Assembly (NCBI GenBank): GCA_003988855.1
Contig: QYAI01000097.1
Coordinates: forward strand, 372,001-436,000
DNA from: Arachnopeziza araneosa
Lineage: Eukaryota; Ascomycota; Leotiomycetes; Helotiales; Arachnopezizaceae
Length of the DNA stretch: 64,000 bases
Reading direction: 5' to 3'
Part shown: one piece after another, positions 22,931 through 34,969 of the stretch
Numbering within the stretch: position 1 is the stretch's first letter
How the letters are laid out: the number at the start of each line of letters is the position of its first letter
Position numbers and translations under genes: made by a program
The notes under the pieces: model-generated
Seen by the model: only the letters and a program-made list of their open reading frames with translations
Told to the model about the DNA's origin: nothing
The model's database searches: none

Positions 22931-24695
22931 ATGAGCAGCCCCAAAGTACCAACCGAGCTTCAATACACTTCAGAGGGAACAGAATGGGGATTTCAAATTC
23001 CGCCTCTCGTATACTGAAACCAATGGTTCAAATTGTGAGTTTGGAATGCTTGAAATGCAATTACTAATGAAGTCACCTACAGAGGCCTTGCTGGACAACA
23101 ACTGGCTACTACCAAGCAGAAGAGCTCGGAACAGCTTGCAACTAAATATCTAAACAAACTTTACGAACATCTTATATATAACTTAGATCAAACGCTTGGC
23201 AGCTCGATCCTACGAACAGTCCCTATTAGATTTTGCCTGACAGTGCCAGCTATCTGGTCCTAGGTAGCCAAAGAAAAGACTTTATCAGCTTGTAATAAGT
23301 CAGGGATTAAGTCTAGTTCTGAAATTATACTTGTTTCCGAGCCTGTGGGTACATATCAATTTAAAGCCAAATTTGACTGATTTTCTGTCAGGAAGCTGCT
23401 GCGGCATATGCTCTTCACGGCCTTGACCCTCATGGCATCAAGATTGGAGAAACCTTCTTGCTTTGTGATGAAGGGGGTGGCACTGTTGATTTAATATCTT
23501 ACACAGTCACAGTAGTTGTTCCCATTCTCAAAATTAAGGAAGCTGCTCCGGGAAGTGGTGGGCTTTGTGGATCAACTTCTTGAACCACGCATTCGGGGAA
23601 TTCCTCGTGCAGAAGCTAGGAGATGATCCAAATTGGGACGCGGAAATATTAGAAGAGGCAATGGATCGCTTTGATTCAACGGTAAATAGAGATTTTCTTT
23701 CTCTTGCATTATGGTAGAGCTAACTCATGGCGTAGACAAAGAAACAGTTTACGATTTTGGACCTCAACTCAGCAGGCTATCTCATTCCTGTCCCAGGTTT
23801 TGCAATGGATGAGAAACTCGGCATCCGGCGTGGAAGACTAAACATCAAGGGCATTGAGATCAAGGACATTTTTGATCCAATTGTAGAGAAGATCATTGAA
23901 CTGGTGAAGCATCAAGTCAAAGCGACCAAGGTCACAGTTAAAAATGTTATCCTGGTTGGCGGGTTTGGTCAGAATAATTATTTGAAAGATCGTCTCCGGA
24001 ATGCGCTTTCTTCGATAGAGGTTCTCCAGCCACCGAATGCATGGACCGCTGTCGTGAGAGGTGCTGTTATGATAGGTCTAGCTCAGGCCAACCCTAGCTT
24101 GGCCTCTGTCAATGTGGAGTCGTGTGTTGCCAGAAAGCACTATGGTGTGGACCTTTCTATGGATTTCCAAAAGAATAAACACGACAAAAGTAAAAAGTGA
24201 GTATTCTTTTCCGAGATAACTAAGAACGCCGTGTTAATTTGAAATCTACCACAAAGATACTGGAGCGACAAATATGGAGCTTGGAGAGTAGAAGGTCTTG
24301 ATTGGTTTATTGAGAAAGGAGATCTAATTGTGGAGAATACACCAGTACAAATAACTTTTAATGAAAGAAGTTGTGGAGTGAGTAAAATGAAGGTCTGGCG
24401 CGACGAGGCGAGTGATGAGCCTCCGGTCCACAAATCAAGCAACACTCGGAAATTAGTCACCCTCACAGCAAAGCCCTCCTGCCTCTCGGCTTCTGATTTG
24501 AAATCCATGGATACATTTCGTGGAAAAGACGGCATAACTCGGTATGATATTCCAGGTATCGTTGAAGCGACTTTCGGTTCTGCGTCAATATCTTCACCTT
24601 CCCAACCTGTCTCCAGAGACCTCTTCGCCATTCAATATCAGCGTCGCTCCTCATCTACACTTCCGAATAAGAATACTCTTAAAATAATAATATGA
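22931..24695 (+). pseudogene. Hsp70-like (HSPA12-type) ATPase gene, disrupted
   Basis: Fungal Hsp70-like proteins have a divergent actin-fold ATPase domain. Visible in order: KVPTELQYTSEGTEWGFQIP, a TGA at 23015-23017 (fits CGA to TGA), NQWFKL, then QLATKYLNKLYEHL, RFCLTVPAIWS, a TAG at 23261-23263 (fits CAG to TAG), VSEPEAAAAYALHG over an intron, FLLCDEGGGTVDLISY (phosphate loop), EAAPGSGGLCGST, a one-base loss near 23578, FGEFLVQKLGDD, GIRRGRLNIKGIEIKDIFDP, NVILVGGFGQNNYLKDRLRN (adenosine motif) and LQPPNAWTAVVRGAVMIGLA. A final exon after 24200 runs to 24695. The N-terminal phosphate-1 region is missing. Two stops, one frameshift and truncation argue for a pseudogene. Confidence 0.85.
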
Positions 24696-24715
24696 TATAT
24701 CCTCACGAGATTTGA

Positions 24716-25044
24716 TCAGGTGCAGACATTATTCTTAGATAGCCAGGTTACCAAAACCGGTGCAATGCAGCCAGTGCATGCGCACAACTAAAATGAATCG
24801 TCAAGCCGAGGTCATCTCACTCAAACTATGAAATTTTGCGCACCTTCTGTGTTGGTGTTGCAGTTCCATCTGTACCAACAAGACAGTTCAATACTGAATT
24901 TTTGTTCCCTCCCTGCAGATATTCATTGAAGCAAGCAGTCGAGTCCATCACAGCCCTGCAGCTATCGCTCTCTACATCGCAAGGAAGTGTATCCGCGAAT
25001 CCGTAAGTTGCAAAGAGTGCCAAAAGGCAGATTGAGAAGCGCAT
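24716..25044 (-). CDS. small secreted eight-cysteine protein
   Basis: Exons 25044-24844 and 24787-24716 joined across a 56 bp intron give 90 residues. The signal peptide is MRFSICLLALFATYGFA. The mature protein starts DTLPCDVESDSCRAVMD and has cysteines in TACFNEYL, VLNCLVG, KLCACTGC and NNVCT, eight in total, likely four disulfides. Conserved-looking elements are GNKNSVLNCLVGTDG and TPTQKLCACTGC. The pattern recalls a family of small fungal secreted proteins; function unknown. Without splicing the first exon would end VRKIS and lose half the cysteines. Convergent with the broken Hsp70-like gene. Confidence 0.82.
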
Positions 25045-26019
25045 CTTGAAGAGAAGTTCCGGGATGAAGTTTGGCGGCGATTCTGACTGGAAGCAAATGA
25101 TGATTTAATAGTGAAAACTTCGGACCAACAGCATGATTAAAGGAACAGATTTAATCCATTCCAGTATTATTGTACATGATCGCGTGGCTCAATGCAGCGA
25201 TTGTCGTCCAAGAGATTATTGATTGCATACTCTGGATAATGGTCGCGTGAAGACTTGGTTGACGAACTTTACACAAATTCTTGGCGTCTATTCGCTCGCA
25301 CTGCCTCATTTAATAACCATGGGCTACATTTACCCCACAATAAATGTGATATTAGCAATATAAATTCATTCCTGGTACTTGGGATTCGGTTTTGCCCTCA
25401 CCTCTAACCAGTGTTTGCCGCATTTCAATCTATTTCGACAACAAATCCAAGGTTCGCTTATTACGGCGAAACTTGTTTTAGCCTATTGGCCGGCATTTCT
25501 CCTCAAAATACCTATTGCTTGATATATCTACCTAGAAGAGACTTTATTGTACATTTCTAGTACCATTTAATCGGCATTTTTGTTCATGATCGATGTATTG
25601 TCAATGTACTGTTAAGATACTCGAGTACTTCGAGTGAGATGCAGCGTACCACGGCTTTTACATGGAGACGAGATTGTGCATTACCCTAAAAGCGTCAAAC
25701 TAAATATGAACGATCTTCCATACCGGAACGTTCAGGCCATAAAAAGGGTTCGGCAGATGAAAAGCCCTTCACTTGGTCAATAGGCTATACGCATAGATTA
25801 ATTTTGAGGCCAACAATGAATTCGCTATCTATGGAGCCAAGAGTTCAGATCTGTCACCGGGTTATAGGTTATTGATAGGATACAGATGATCCAAGTCGAT
25901 GGTTGCTCAACACCCTTATACTAAACTTATTAGAAGAACTTTGAATCTGTCGTCTGGAATTCCCCCAAAACCCGTCACTCCTTTCTCACACCAAAACACC
26001 AGTCTAAGATCATAACAAC
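25045..26019. other. intergenic, no gene seen
   Basis: AT-rich divergent region between the eight-Cys secreted protein and the DUF1996 gene; both promoters must lie here. Confidence 0.5.
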
Positions 26020-27198
26020 ATGCAGTGGCCTACGCTTCTTGTTCTAGGCTTCACTACACTTGGTAGTGCTCTACTTCGATTTCAATGCTCTCAACTTGTA
26101 ACCCAGAGGCTTGACCCCCTAGTGGAGCCGGGGCTGATTCCATCGCCTCACGTGCATCAAATTGTTGGCGGCGTACGTGAGGCCGCTCTGTTATCCTTCC
26201 CTAACTAACGTCATAGAACTCTTTCAATGCTTCGATGGACCCTAAGAATTTGGATATGGCCGCTGCCTCAACCTGTACAACTTGTTCGTTCAGTGAGGAC
26301 TTCTCCAACTACTGGACTGCCGTCTTGTATTTCCGTGCTAGGAATGGTACCTATAAGCGTATTCCACAAATCGCTCAAATTACTGGTGCGACGGGCGGGA
26401 TCACTGTCTATTACATGCAAGATGCCTTGTATGACACGACTCAGAAGGACAAAGTTACGGCCTTCAAACCCGTAAGTGAAAGCGGAGTACCTGATGTTAG
26501 TTCTGACAAGAACAGGGATTCCGCATGTTTGTTGGTGATATCACTGCCCGTACGAAAGCAGAGGCCTTACGATTCCGTCAATTAACCTATACCTGCATGG
26601 CCAACTCAGGTAGTCGATCCCCTGAAACTATGAATTTTCCCACTCAGCCATGTGCTTATGGCATCATGGCGAATGTTCGTTTCCCAACTTGCTGGGATGG
26701 CGTCAACCTAGATAGCGAAGACCACATGGCGCACATGTCCTATCCGGCAAACGGAACCTTTGAGAGCCAAGGACCTTGCCCGTCAACTCACCCTGTCCGC
26801 ATGCCCCAAGTTCTGTTCGAAGTCGTTTGGGACACTTCCAAGTTCAACAACAAAGCTGACTGGCCCGCTGATGGAAGCCAACCCTTTGTTTGGTCACTCG
26901 GTGATGCAACTGGTTATGCTAACCATGCTGATTATGTCTTCGGCTGGAAGGGAGATGCACTCCAAAATCTTATGAACGACGCTTGTGTCGTTAACTGCCC
27001 TGCTGCTAATCCAAAGACTCAATCAAGTGCAGCGATGAACAAATGTACGCAAAAGACTGTCGTAAATGAGGATATTGACGGATGTAAGTTACGAATTTAA
27101 AACCCCTTGTTCACAACAATAGAAAAGTTCTAACCTTCTAATTTCAATCTCTAGGGCTCACATCCCTGCCTGGTGGACATCAATCCGAGTACTCTTGA
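26020..27198 (+). CDS. secreted DUF1996-domain protein
   Basis: Exons 26020-26172, 26217-26471, 26516-27083 and 27155-27198 give 339 residues. A signal peptide (MQWPTLLVLGFTTLGSALL) is followed by FQCSQLVTQRLDPLVEPG, then HVHQIVGGNSFNASMD across the first intron, the DUF1996 start hallmark. Further motifs are TCTTCSFSEDFSNYWTAVLY, CANSG-like Y-T-C-M-A-N-S, FPTCWDGVNLDSEDHMAHMS and HADYVFGWKGDAL. Domain function is unknown; members are extracellular and are often fused to WSC domains, which this one lacks. Cysteines suggest disulfide bonds. Confidence 0.92.
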
Positions 27199-28395
27199 TT
27201 GCTTGAAGTGTATTAAGGGGAGGGGAGACTTTTTGTAGATTGATAGAGGTTTTAAAGCTAGGATTGTAGGGTTTCATTTTCTTAGTCCTCGATACCTTCT
27301 TCACGAAGGCAGTTGTCGGTCTATAGGCCCATTTAGATTTGAACTAATTGTTAACCTGGCGATGTGAGAATCTAACTTAAAGAAATAACTTTTCAAAACC
27401 AGAACCAAATGTTTAAAATATATGGAAACTTCGTTTTCAGGCTTCCTCTGTTTCGCGTTCCTATCTTGAAACCCCCACGGTTCTTGCTGCATATCAAAGT
27501 ACCAGACAAAAAAGGCGATTTTGTCGCCATCGGCGTTATGACTACTTGTAGAAAATGGCTGGAGATCGGATTCTCTCACTCGAACCTTCGAATACTGACA
27601 TTTTCGCAAGGTGGTACATCATCAAGCTGTTCCTCGGCATCTTTGACAACTTTCGCTACCTGTGTAAGATCCTAGATTGATCTGCGGTGATCTGCCGTCC
27701 ATCAGAGTAGCGTAGAGGGAACGACAGGGCCAACTTACAACGCAGAGGTATTGAAGTTCTAGGGGGGACCTGGCAGTGGACGTTAGACATGACGGTGGAC
27801 GGAAATCAGTTTCAAACTTTCAAACTTCCTCGCTTATTCCTCGCTTGCAGCTTTATGAACACTGGTCACCAACTGCACAAGTTTCGTCAAGCCCTTGTGT
27901 GACAAACACAGGCGAGCATGGATCGACCCCTGATGTGTCGGGTTTCAATTCGTCTAAACTCACGACTCCTACAAATTCGAGACACTATCTCTATTGGGAG
28001 TCGTGAGAGCTTCAGTTGCCATTCGTTCGCTAAGGATTCAAGACGTTTCGATGCGCACCACTTGAAGCTTTGAGCTTCCAATTATCCAAGGAATCTGTAT
28101 GAGGCAAACTGGTAGATCCATCGCGACATTTACTCACGAGGGTGTATCTCCGATGGAGCTACTATCGTGCAAATGTTTGCGATGACGCCGAGGCATAATG
28201 AAGATTGGATTTTTTTCGACCGAATTTTCTAAATCAGCTCATGTCGCGAGGAATTGATGAACGGTTGACAGGATATAAGAGTCATTGAAGATGGCTGTTT
28301 TTTTGAACTCTTCTGTAACGCAGCTACCCATTGACTGACAAAGTGTAAATCCATATATCATACTTTCTTGAATCTTAATCAATTCAACTTAAAAC
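27199..28395. other. intergenic, no supported gene
   Basis: Several overlapping short frames (27301-28081, both strands) without recognisable motifs. The upstream side of the broken cutinase gene is included. Confidence 0.45.
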
Positions 28396-29409
28396 ATGAG
28401 GGCTGGAACACTTTCCCTTTTCTTTATCTCTTCCTCCGTCTTTGCAGCTCCAACTACCCAGCCTACAGCAACATCGAGTGCTTCAAGAGTCGCAATCACT
28501 TGGGAGAATGCACAAACAGACCCTTCTGGAGTAGCCCTCGCCATCTACAACGCCGTCGTAGCAGAGATTGCAGCCAACGGTTCACATGCAGATGCTGTTC
28601 AGGCTCGTGCCGCGTCAGGAGGAGGGCCGCCAAATTCCGCTTTGAACGCTCTTCTTACAGCAGTCGATAAGCTCCCTTTCATTGGCCAGAGCATAGATGC
28701 TGTTGGATCCGTAATCACCGACGTTGAGATGCTATTGGCCGCACTCCTCAATGTACAAACCACCCAAAACGGCGAATCTGCCTGTAAGGCAATGACGGTC
28801 ATTTTGCGCGTGGCACTACGGAACCGGGTAATGTGAGACTCATAACTGGACCACCCTTTTTCGATGCTTTAACTTCGGCTATGGGTGCTCAGGCATTGGA
28901 TATTCAAGGAGTAGACTATGGGGCGACCATTAGTGAATTTATGAAGGCGGCGACCCAGCTGGTGGCCAGATGATGTGAATTACCTCCTTTCAATTGATTT
29001 ACTTCTCTTCTTTTTTTTTGCTAGGGCCCAACTGATTGAGACTAGTTTGCAAAAATGTCCGAACACGAAAGTTGTCATGGCAGGATACTCTCAAGGTGGC
29101 CAGATTGTCCATAATGCTGCGAAACTACTATCACAGAGTCGCAAAGGTTAATTCTGCTGTGATTTTCGGAGACCCGGGTAAGTCGCTTTGCTGGCTTTCT
29201 TACAAGTAAATACTAACGACATAAGTAGATTTCGGAACTCCAGTTGCTGGCATAGCCAATCAGAAGATCATCTGTCACGCCGATGATAATATTTGCCAGC
29301 ATGGAGATACCATCTTGCTCTCCATCTCACTTACGGGCAGAACGCACAAGAGGCGGCACAATTTGTGGCCACAGCCTCCGGCCTTGAGATTGAAAGCACA
29401 GCGAACTGA
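28396..29409 (+). pseudogene. cutinase (CE5 family) gene with several frameshifts
   Basis: Cutinases are secreted serine esterases that hydrolyse plant cutin. The ATG at 28396 opens a signal peptide (MRAGTLSLFFISSSVFAAP). The first frame runs through DKLPFIGQSIDAV and CKAMTVI, then shifts near 28804 by one base. In the shifted frame ARGTTEPGNV and GPPFFDALTSAMGAQALDIQ follow. A second shift lies near 28948, before GGDPAGGQMM. After an intron ending TTTGCTAG (~29024) the serine motif appears as VVMAGYSQGGQIVHNAA. A third shift near 29130 precedes VNSAVIFGDP, an intron follows, then FGTPVAGI, CHADDNICQHGDTILL, a fourth shift near 29322, and HLTYGQNAQEAAQF with the catalytic His; stop at 29407. 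Active-site residues persist, but the gene cannot be translated whole. Confidence 0.88.
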
Positions 29410-30954
29410 AGGATGCTTGATACACCTTCGAGAAGTAAAAGATGGCACGTACGCCAGTCATCACTCAGAGGGTGGCGTGTATACAGCATTTGGAGCTCTG
29501 AGAGCTTCGAATACTTTTCTTAATGTCCCTAAGAACGATCAAGTCTTCGAGTTGAAAGAATGATAGATTCGTTCTATAATAAACTTAGCAGAAAAAAATT
29601 CCAAAATGTACCTACTATCTTTGTATACTATTTTAATTAAATTTATTTGAAACATTCAATCTAACAAAGTGCCTCAGTTGGAATTGGTACTAACTTTTTT
29701 CTTGGAGACAAGGATACGCCAGTACTTCTACCATTGCTGTCTCCCGTGTAGCTTGAAAAGTTTCTAGCAAAGAGCAAAAGGACATGAATTTTTGAAAGTT
29801 GTGCGTTTTGAGAGATGAAATCAATGCTCTGTATTACGAAGCTTTGTAGACGCCATCTTGTTGTAGGAGGTACTGAAAGTATTTTTGTTAACAGGAGGTA
29901 GTAATCAAATTTTTTGAGCCTGCCACTGACAAAAGTTAGGGCATCATATCAAGTCATTGTCATCAATCTCCCACGAAAGGCTCAAAGAAGTACACCCACC
30001 ACCACAGTTATCCGCAATCGCTACAATCTCGTTACGATGCAAACAAATTTCCAGCCTGGTGCGGCAGACTCCTCGGTAAGCGGGACTCAAGAGACGACCT
30101 GCAAGTCCATTCTTGGTGGGTTAAGATACCCAGTCCGAGCTTGGCGGACGCCGAGGAAATCAGATGGCTGTCAGACTGGTGCATATGTGGTCGAGACATG
30201 AGATGAGGATGAGTTTCATGAGTTGGGTGGTACTTGGCTGAGAGAACGAAGGCAAGAGGACAAGAGGAACAGAGGCGGTGGATATGATTTGAGAGGGCGG
30301 AAATTAACAAAGGAAAGAGCAGATGACCAGAGCAGTGCTGGTGATCCGGGAAGCTCCTTCCTTTGATTGATCAATAATCAAAGCCAACGGATGCAGTAAA
30401 TGAACAAGGAAGAAACCATTGAAGAATCCCAAGACTCTGGTGCAGCGATTAGAGAACAAGATAGTCCGAGAAATATAACGAGGATGGAGACTGCAATTGA
30501 AAGCACAAATTACGGTTAGGTAGCAGAGGGTGTATGTGAACTTTTATGTGGAGTTGGGATAGAAATGGCGAGTAATTTAGTCCTTGCTTCCAACTGTTGG
30601 ACGCGAAAACGGAATGACTCTTGTCATATGAGTTCAAATGTATGCACTCAAAGTGCAACAAAATCTCTGCGCCTACAACGAAATTTCCTTTTTAGGATAT
30701 AACGTGATTTGGCCAGTGTCCTACTAGCAGTACGTTGGAAGGCATATCGATTGTATTTCCGGTCAAGGCTGCAAATGTTTGGAGACTGCTGAGAATTTCT
30801 GCGTCCGATAGCCGTCTGAACTTTTGTATACCTAAACGCCGATTCCGTCCATCTAAGAGCGCAGCAAGATAGTGTTGGAGTGCCAGATATACACCAATTT
30901 CAAATCCGTCATTAATTAGATTGATCAACCTCTCAAATACCCCCTTACCATGAC
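29410..30954. other. intergenic, no supported gene
   Basis: About 1.5 kb with only short frames (for example 29914-30201 plus, 30692-30928 minus) that begin at non-ATG codons or show no known motif. Confidence 0.45.
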
Positions 30955-32482
30955 CTAATTTCCTTGCGAGACCACCAAATCCAGAGCCTCATTTAATATC
31001 CTGAAGCCTTCCTCGATTTCTGTTTCTGAAACAGTTAAGCTGGGCACAAAACGTAAAGTGTTGGTGCCAGCCGTGATGATCAGAAGTCCTCTCTCTCTTG
31101 CCGCTGTTACAATTGGTGTTGGATCTTGGGTCAATTGTAATCCAAGAATCAGTCCTTTGCCTCTAATTTCTTTGACTAATTCGGGGTATTTGCTTTGTAA
31201 TTCTTGCAGATGTTTCGCGAATATCTTGCTCTTGGCAAGAACAGACTCTTGCATCTCTGGACTCGAAAGCCGGCTAACAATATAATGAGCTAGTCTTGAT
31301 CCAAGAGGATTTCCGCCGAATGTGGTACCATGATCACCAACTACGATTTTGTTACTCACGCTGTCGTTCACAATCGTGGCTCCGATAGGGAAACCGTTTC
31401 CGAGAGCTTTGGCTGTGGTTATAATGTCGGGATGTGCGGACTTGGGGAGCGAGCCATGCGCCCAGAGGGTTCCTGTTCGTGACAGACCACATTGAATCTC
31501 ATCGTAGATGAGTACTGCTCCAACCTCGTGACATCTTTCTGCTAGCGCACAGAGAAATTCTTCTGTACCGACAATCACGCCACCCTCTCCTTGAATTGGC
31601 TCAACAATTACACCGCATGTCTTCTCTGTGACTAAATCTTTGATAGCAGCCACGTCATTATATATGCCATATTTGAAACCCGGTAGCATTGGCGCAAAGG
31701 GTTTTTGGTATTTTGGGTTGGGCGTCGCTGAAAGAGCGCCCATCGTTCGTCCGTGGAACGAGTTTTGAAATGACACTACTTCGTACTTCTCGCCAGAAGG
31801 ATCGAGTACCTTGCCAGACTTTCGTGCAAATTTGATAGCAGCCTCGTTGGCTTCAGTGCCAGAATTGCAGATGAATGAAGCTGTTGCATTGTGCATGGCC
31901 CCAGATTCTAACGTCTTTTGTACGAGCAGTTCGGAGAGAGCACCAGTCCATGGATTATGATACAGATTCGAGGTATGTATTAGGGTCTTGGCCTGTGTCA
32001 ACTGTTAGTAGATGTTGAGGATCTTTTGGTGAGTCATTTACCTGCTCTGCGATTAACTTGCTCACATCAGGATCACAGTGTCCCAGAGCATTTACTGCGA
32101 TCCCAGCGGTAAAATCTAGATATTTTCGATTCTCCACATCCCACAAGTAGCTTCCTTCGCCCTTTACAAACATTGGTGGTGGTCGGACGTAGGTTCGAAC
32201 CATATATGGGGCTTGCTCGTTGATCAGTGCTGCTGTCGAAGAACCTGCCGCAGGGTCGGGATTTGGAAGTTCAGCACCCCGCTGCAGATTGTTAGTAACA
32301 GATAAGCACAAATTAGGGAGGTTGCTGTATACGTAAATGGTGTCCTTGATCTCGTCCGCAAGACCTGCCGCTGCTGCAGTGGCTTGAGAGGCATTTCTCT
32401 TCCAAATACAATTGAAAGAAGATGGCGACACTCTGGGTTTCAACACAGAAGTCGCTCTCTGCGGATATATTCGTAAAGCCAT
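30955..32482 (-). CDS. ARG8: acetylornithine aminotransferase, mitochondrial
   Basis: PLP enzyme of arginine synthesis; converts N-acetylglutamate semialdehyde to N-acetylornithine in the mitochondrial matrix. Exons 32482-32333, 32281-32042 and 31992-30955 give 475 residues, the usual length. The N-terminus is Arg/Ser/Ala-rich without acidic residues for ~40 positions (MALRIYPQRATSVLKPRVS), fitting an import presequence. Motifs are YLDFTAGIAVNALGHCDP, FICNSGTEANEAAIKFARK (PLP phosphate binding), NSFHGRTMGALSAT, VLIYDEIQCGLSRTG with the cofactor Asp, TTAKALGNGFPIGA with the Schiff-base Lys, and HGTTFGGNPLGSRLA. Intact housekeeping gene. Confidence 0.96.
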
Positions 32483-32926
32483 TGCGAGAGATTTGAGCGA
32501 GATTGACGCAGACGAACGAGGAAACGCTCGAGGAAAGGAGGGGAGGAGCTAGAAATTATGAAGCTCTCGCTATCTTAGCGTTATCGGAGCCTGCAGCTGA
32601 TTTTTCTTTGTCTTCACACGAGACCGGACCGCATACTCGTACCCCGGAACAGCACGAAATCAATATACGCTGAGAACCACGAAAATGACCACGCGCTTGC
32701 ACCGTCCGCCTTAAAGCGACAAGCGCATAGGAAATGTTGAGTTGAGAACCTCCAGAGCCTTGTACTAGAAGGTTGATGTTTCAAACACGGCGCGTCCCCA
32801 ACCTTCACTATGAAGCTACTCTTGGCATTATCACATCCTGGATTCAAACACCTAAGAGGTTCAAAAGCTATCCCAGCCGCCTTCAATTATCGGGGAAAAA
32901 GGACTCGACATGGATAAACATTCTAA
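32483..32926. other. intergenic
   Basis: Between ARG8 (upstream side) and the 3' end of the DHA1 transporter, both on the minus strand. Must hold the ARG8 promoter; no gene seen. Confidence 0.5.
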
Positions 32927-34480
32927 CTACCTCCCACCTGTCTCTTTTTCCTTGGCTACCTTCCTCCACCTCCCACCTCTGGCCATTTGCACAACGATCA
33001 GCCCCAAACTCCCCACCATGATTCCGCTCAACAACGTGAACGTCCACCCGGTTCCTATCGCGTTCACAATCGGGAGGACAGCCGCCGTACCTCCTGCTCC
33101 CATCAAACACCTCAGCAAATTCAACGCAGCTGTCGCGCTCGCTCCCCTCTTCGGAAAGATATCAACGAGAAAGGTGTTAACAGCGCTGATGATTGATGTA
33201 GTCGCCCAGCCTAAGAAGAAAGTGCAAATGATAGGTACAGAAATGTGAACATGGTAGTTGAGGGTCCAGCCAAAGATCAGCACTGACGCTATTTGGACGG
33301 CGCTCCAGAGCCAGAGGGTACGGAGTCTTGCTCTTTCGAGTGGAAAGTCTTCTGCGTTGCCAGTGAAGCTGTTCTTAACACGACGGTAATCAAAATCCAG
33401 GAATTTCCCTGTGGTGAGAGTACCAATAATGCAACCAAGCCCATTTCCCAGGAAGGTAAGGCCAATATGAATCTCTGTCAAGCCGTAAGTGCTCTTGAAT
33501 AATGTGGACATGATGGTCACAACCATTTGCCAAATGGTATAGTAGATGGCGAGAAAGAGGATGCTGAATGAGACTTGGATGCTAAAAATGATTTTGATAG
33601 GACCAAAGACATCAACGGAAAGTTGTTTGCTTCCTGAACGGCGGGAGGTGCTGCGTTGGAGGTCGTCTTCACTGATAGGGTGGTTTCGACGCTGGAGATA
33701 ACTGAGCAGAGAGTTGGAGAGGCCGGTGGTAGGATAGGACCCATTACCAACCATTGATCGCAGAGTCTCAGGGAGGACGATGATCAAAATGGTCAAGAAT
33801 ACCCCGGCATAGATCGCCAGAAACCAGAAGACCGAATGCCAACCCAAAGTCTCCGAGAAGATCCCCCCAAGAATTGGGCCAACAGCAACGGGTGCTAACA
33901 ATCCTGCCTGATATATTCCCATATACCCTCCTCTTTCCTCTCTGATCGTGATATCTCCAATCACTCCCGCTCCGATCGCAATTGTACTTGCGCTTCCCGC
34001 GCTCTGGAGACATCTCAATATCACGAGCTGATAATAATGCTTCGTCTCAGCAAGTCCAATGCAAGCACATATAAACACGACGAACGTGCATATGTAAGTT
34101 ACTCGCCTGCCATGTACATCTGCTACAGCACCCCAGATGGATGGCGATAGTCCTTGCAGGATCATATATGATGTCACCGTCAAGTTCACCAATTCCACCG
34201 AAACTTTGAGATCTTTAGCGATGGCAGGGAGGGCAGGGAAATAAATATTTGAGGCGAACCCAGAAAATGTCGCGGCAATTGAGACAAGTGTCACAATGAG
34301 AGCTTTCTGGCGGGATGTGAAGATACTGTAAGGGACCGCAGGCTCACTCGAGGTCGCTTCATCATGAGGTTCCTCATTCAGAGTTCCTTTTTCCGCGTCA
34401 TTCAAGTCTTGTCTTTTGCCAGGAGATGCTTCCTTCAATCGAGTGCCCTCATTTTGAATTGCTTTTTCGTGTTCATTCAT
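32927..34480 (-). CDS. MFS drug:H+ antiporter, DHA1 family (Qdr/Aqr-like)
   Basis: Single-exon gene of 517 residues for a 12-helix plasma-membrane exporter. After a charged N-terminal tail the first helix reads ALIVTLVSIAATFSGFASNI, followed by YFPALPAIAKDL and LVNLTVTSYMILQGLSPSIW, typical of DHA1 carriers. The MFS motif A region is GAVADVHGRRVTYI, and motif C is AVGPILGGIFSETLGWHSVF. A central loop (~residues 255-300) carries Ser/Arg-rich sequence. Helices 7-12 include LAIYYTIWQMVVTIMSTLF and TAALNLLRCLMGAGG. DHA1 members export drugs, polyamines, amino acids or weak acids; the substrate here is unknown. Its neighbour is a P450-like gene on the same strand, which may be incidental. Confidence 0.92.
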   Translation of the reverse strand: MNEHEKAIQNEGTRLKEASPGKRQDLNDAEKGTLNEEPHDEATSSEPAVPYSIFTSRQKALIVTLVSIAATFSGFASNIYFPALPAIAKDLKVSVELVNLTVTSYMILQGLSPSIWGAVADVHGRRVTYICTFVVFICACIGLAETKHYYQLVILRCLQSAGSASTIAIGAGVIGDITIREERGGYMGIYQAGLLAPVAVGPILGGIFSETLGWHSVFWFLAIYAGVFLTILIIVLPETLRSMVGNGSYPTTGLSNSLLSYLQRRNHPISEDDLQRSTSRRSGSKQLSVDVFGPIKIIFSIQVSFSILFLAIYYTIWQMVVTIMSTLFKSTYGLTEIHIGLTFLGNGLGCIIGTLTTGKFLDFDYRRVKNSFTGNAEDFPLERARLRTLWLWSAVQIASVLIFGWTLNYHVHISVPIICTFFLGWATTSIISAVNTFLVDIFPKRGASATAALNLLRCLMGAGGTAAVLPIVNAIGTGWTFTLLSGIMVGSLGLIVVQMARGGRWRKVAKEKETGGR

Positions 34481-34969
34481 CTTCCTGAGGAGCCATTTTC
34501 GAGTTCTAGCAGATTAGGAGGAATGGCTGGATATAAATGGGGGTCGTCGAGGATAGTGACGTAAGCCCGCCGATAACCGGAGTCATTGCTACAGTCAAAA
34601 TTTACGAAGCTTTCGTAATAGCTCGAGGTTGGAGTATCTGACTTGATGTAATGCCCTAAGTTGAAAGTTTGAGAAGAGGGGGTGCTCTTCATAGATATCA
34701 TGCGAAACGGATAACAAGGGTCAATATGCTATCAAAGTTGGAGGGTTTCTTCGAATGTTTTCGAACTACCAAATCAAACAGCCTAAAGTTTTATTTTTGA
34801 GGCGAAGTTTAGTTGAGGATTATGGTATGTGCCAAACAGAAGATGGGCTTCCGCCTTTGAGAATTAGTGAAAGTAAAACACATTGCCCATTGTAGAATAG
34901 CTAAATCTCTAGAAAACGATCTCAAAGAACACTAATATCTCGAAGCAACAATATTTCGAGACTTAACAC
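34481..34969. other. intergenic
   Basis: Promoter side of the DHA1 gene and 3' flank of the P450-like gene. No gene seen. Confidence 0.5.

Noticed and set aside
30692..30928. Minus frame downstream of ARG8
   Set aside because: Starts at a non-ATG codon, lies in the 3' flank of ARG8, and has no known motif.
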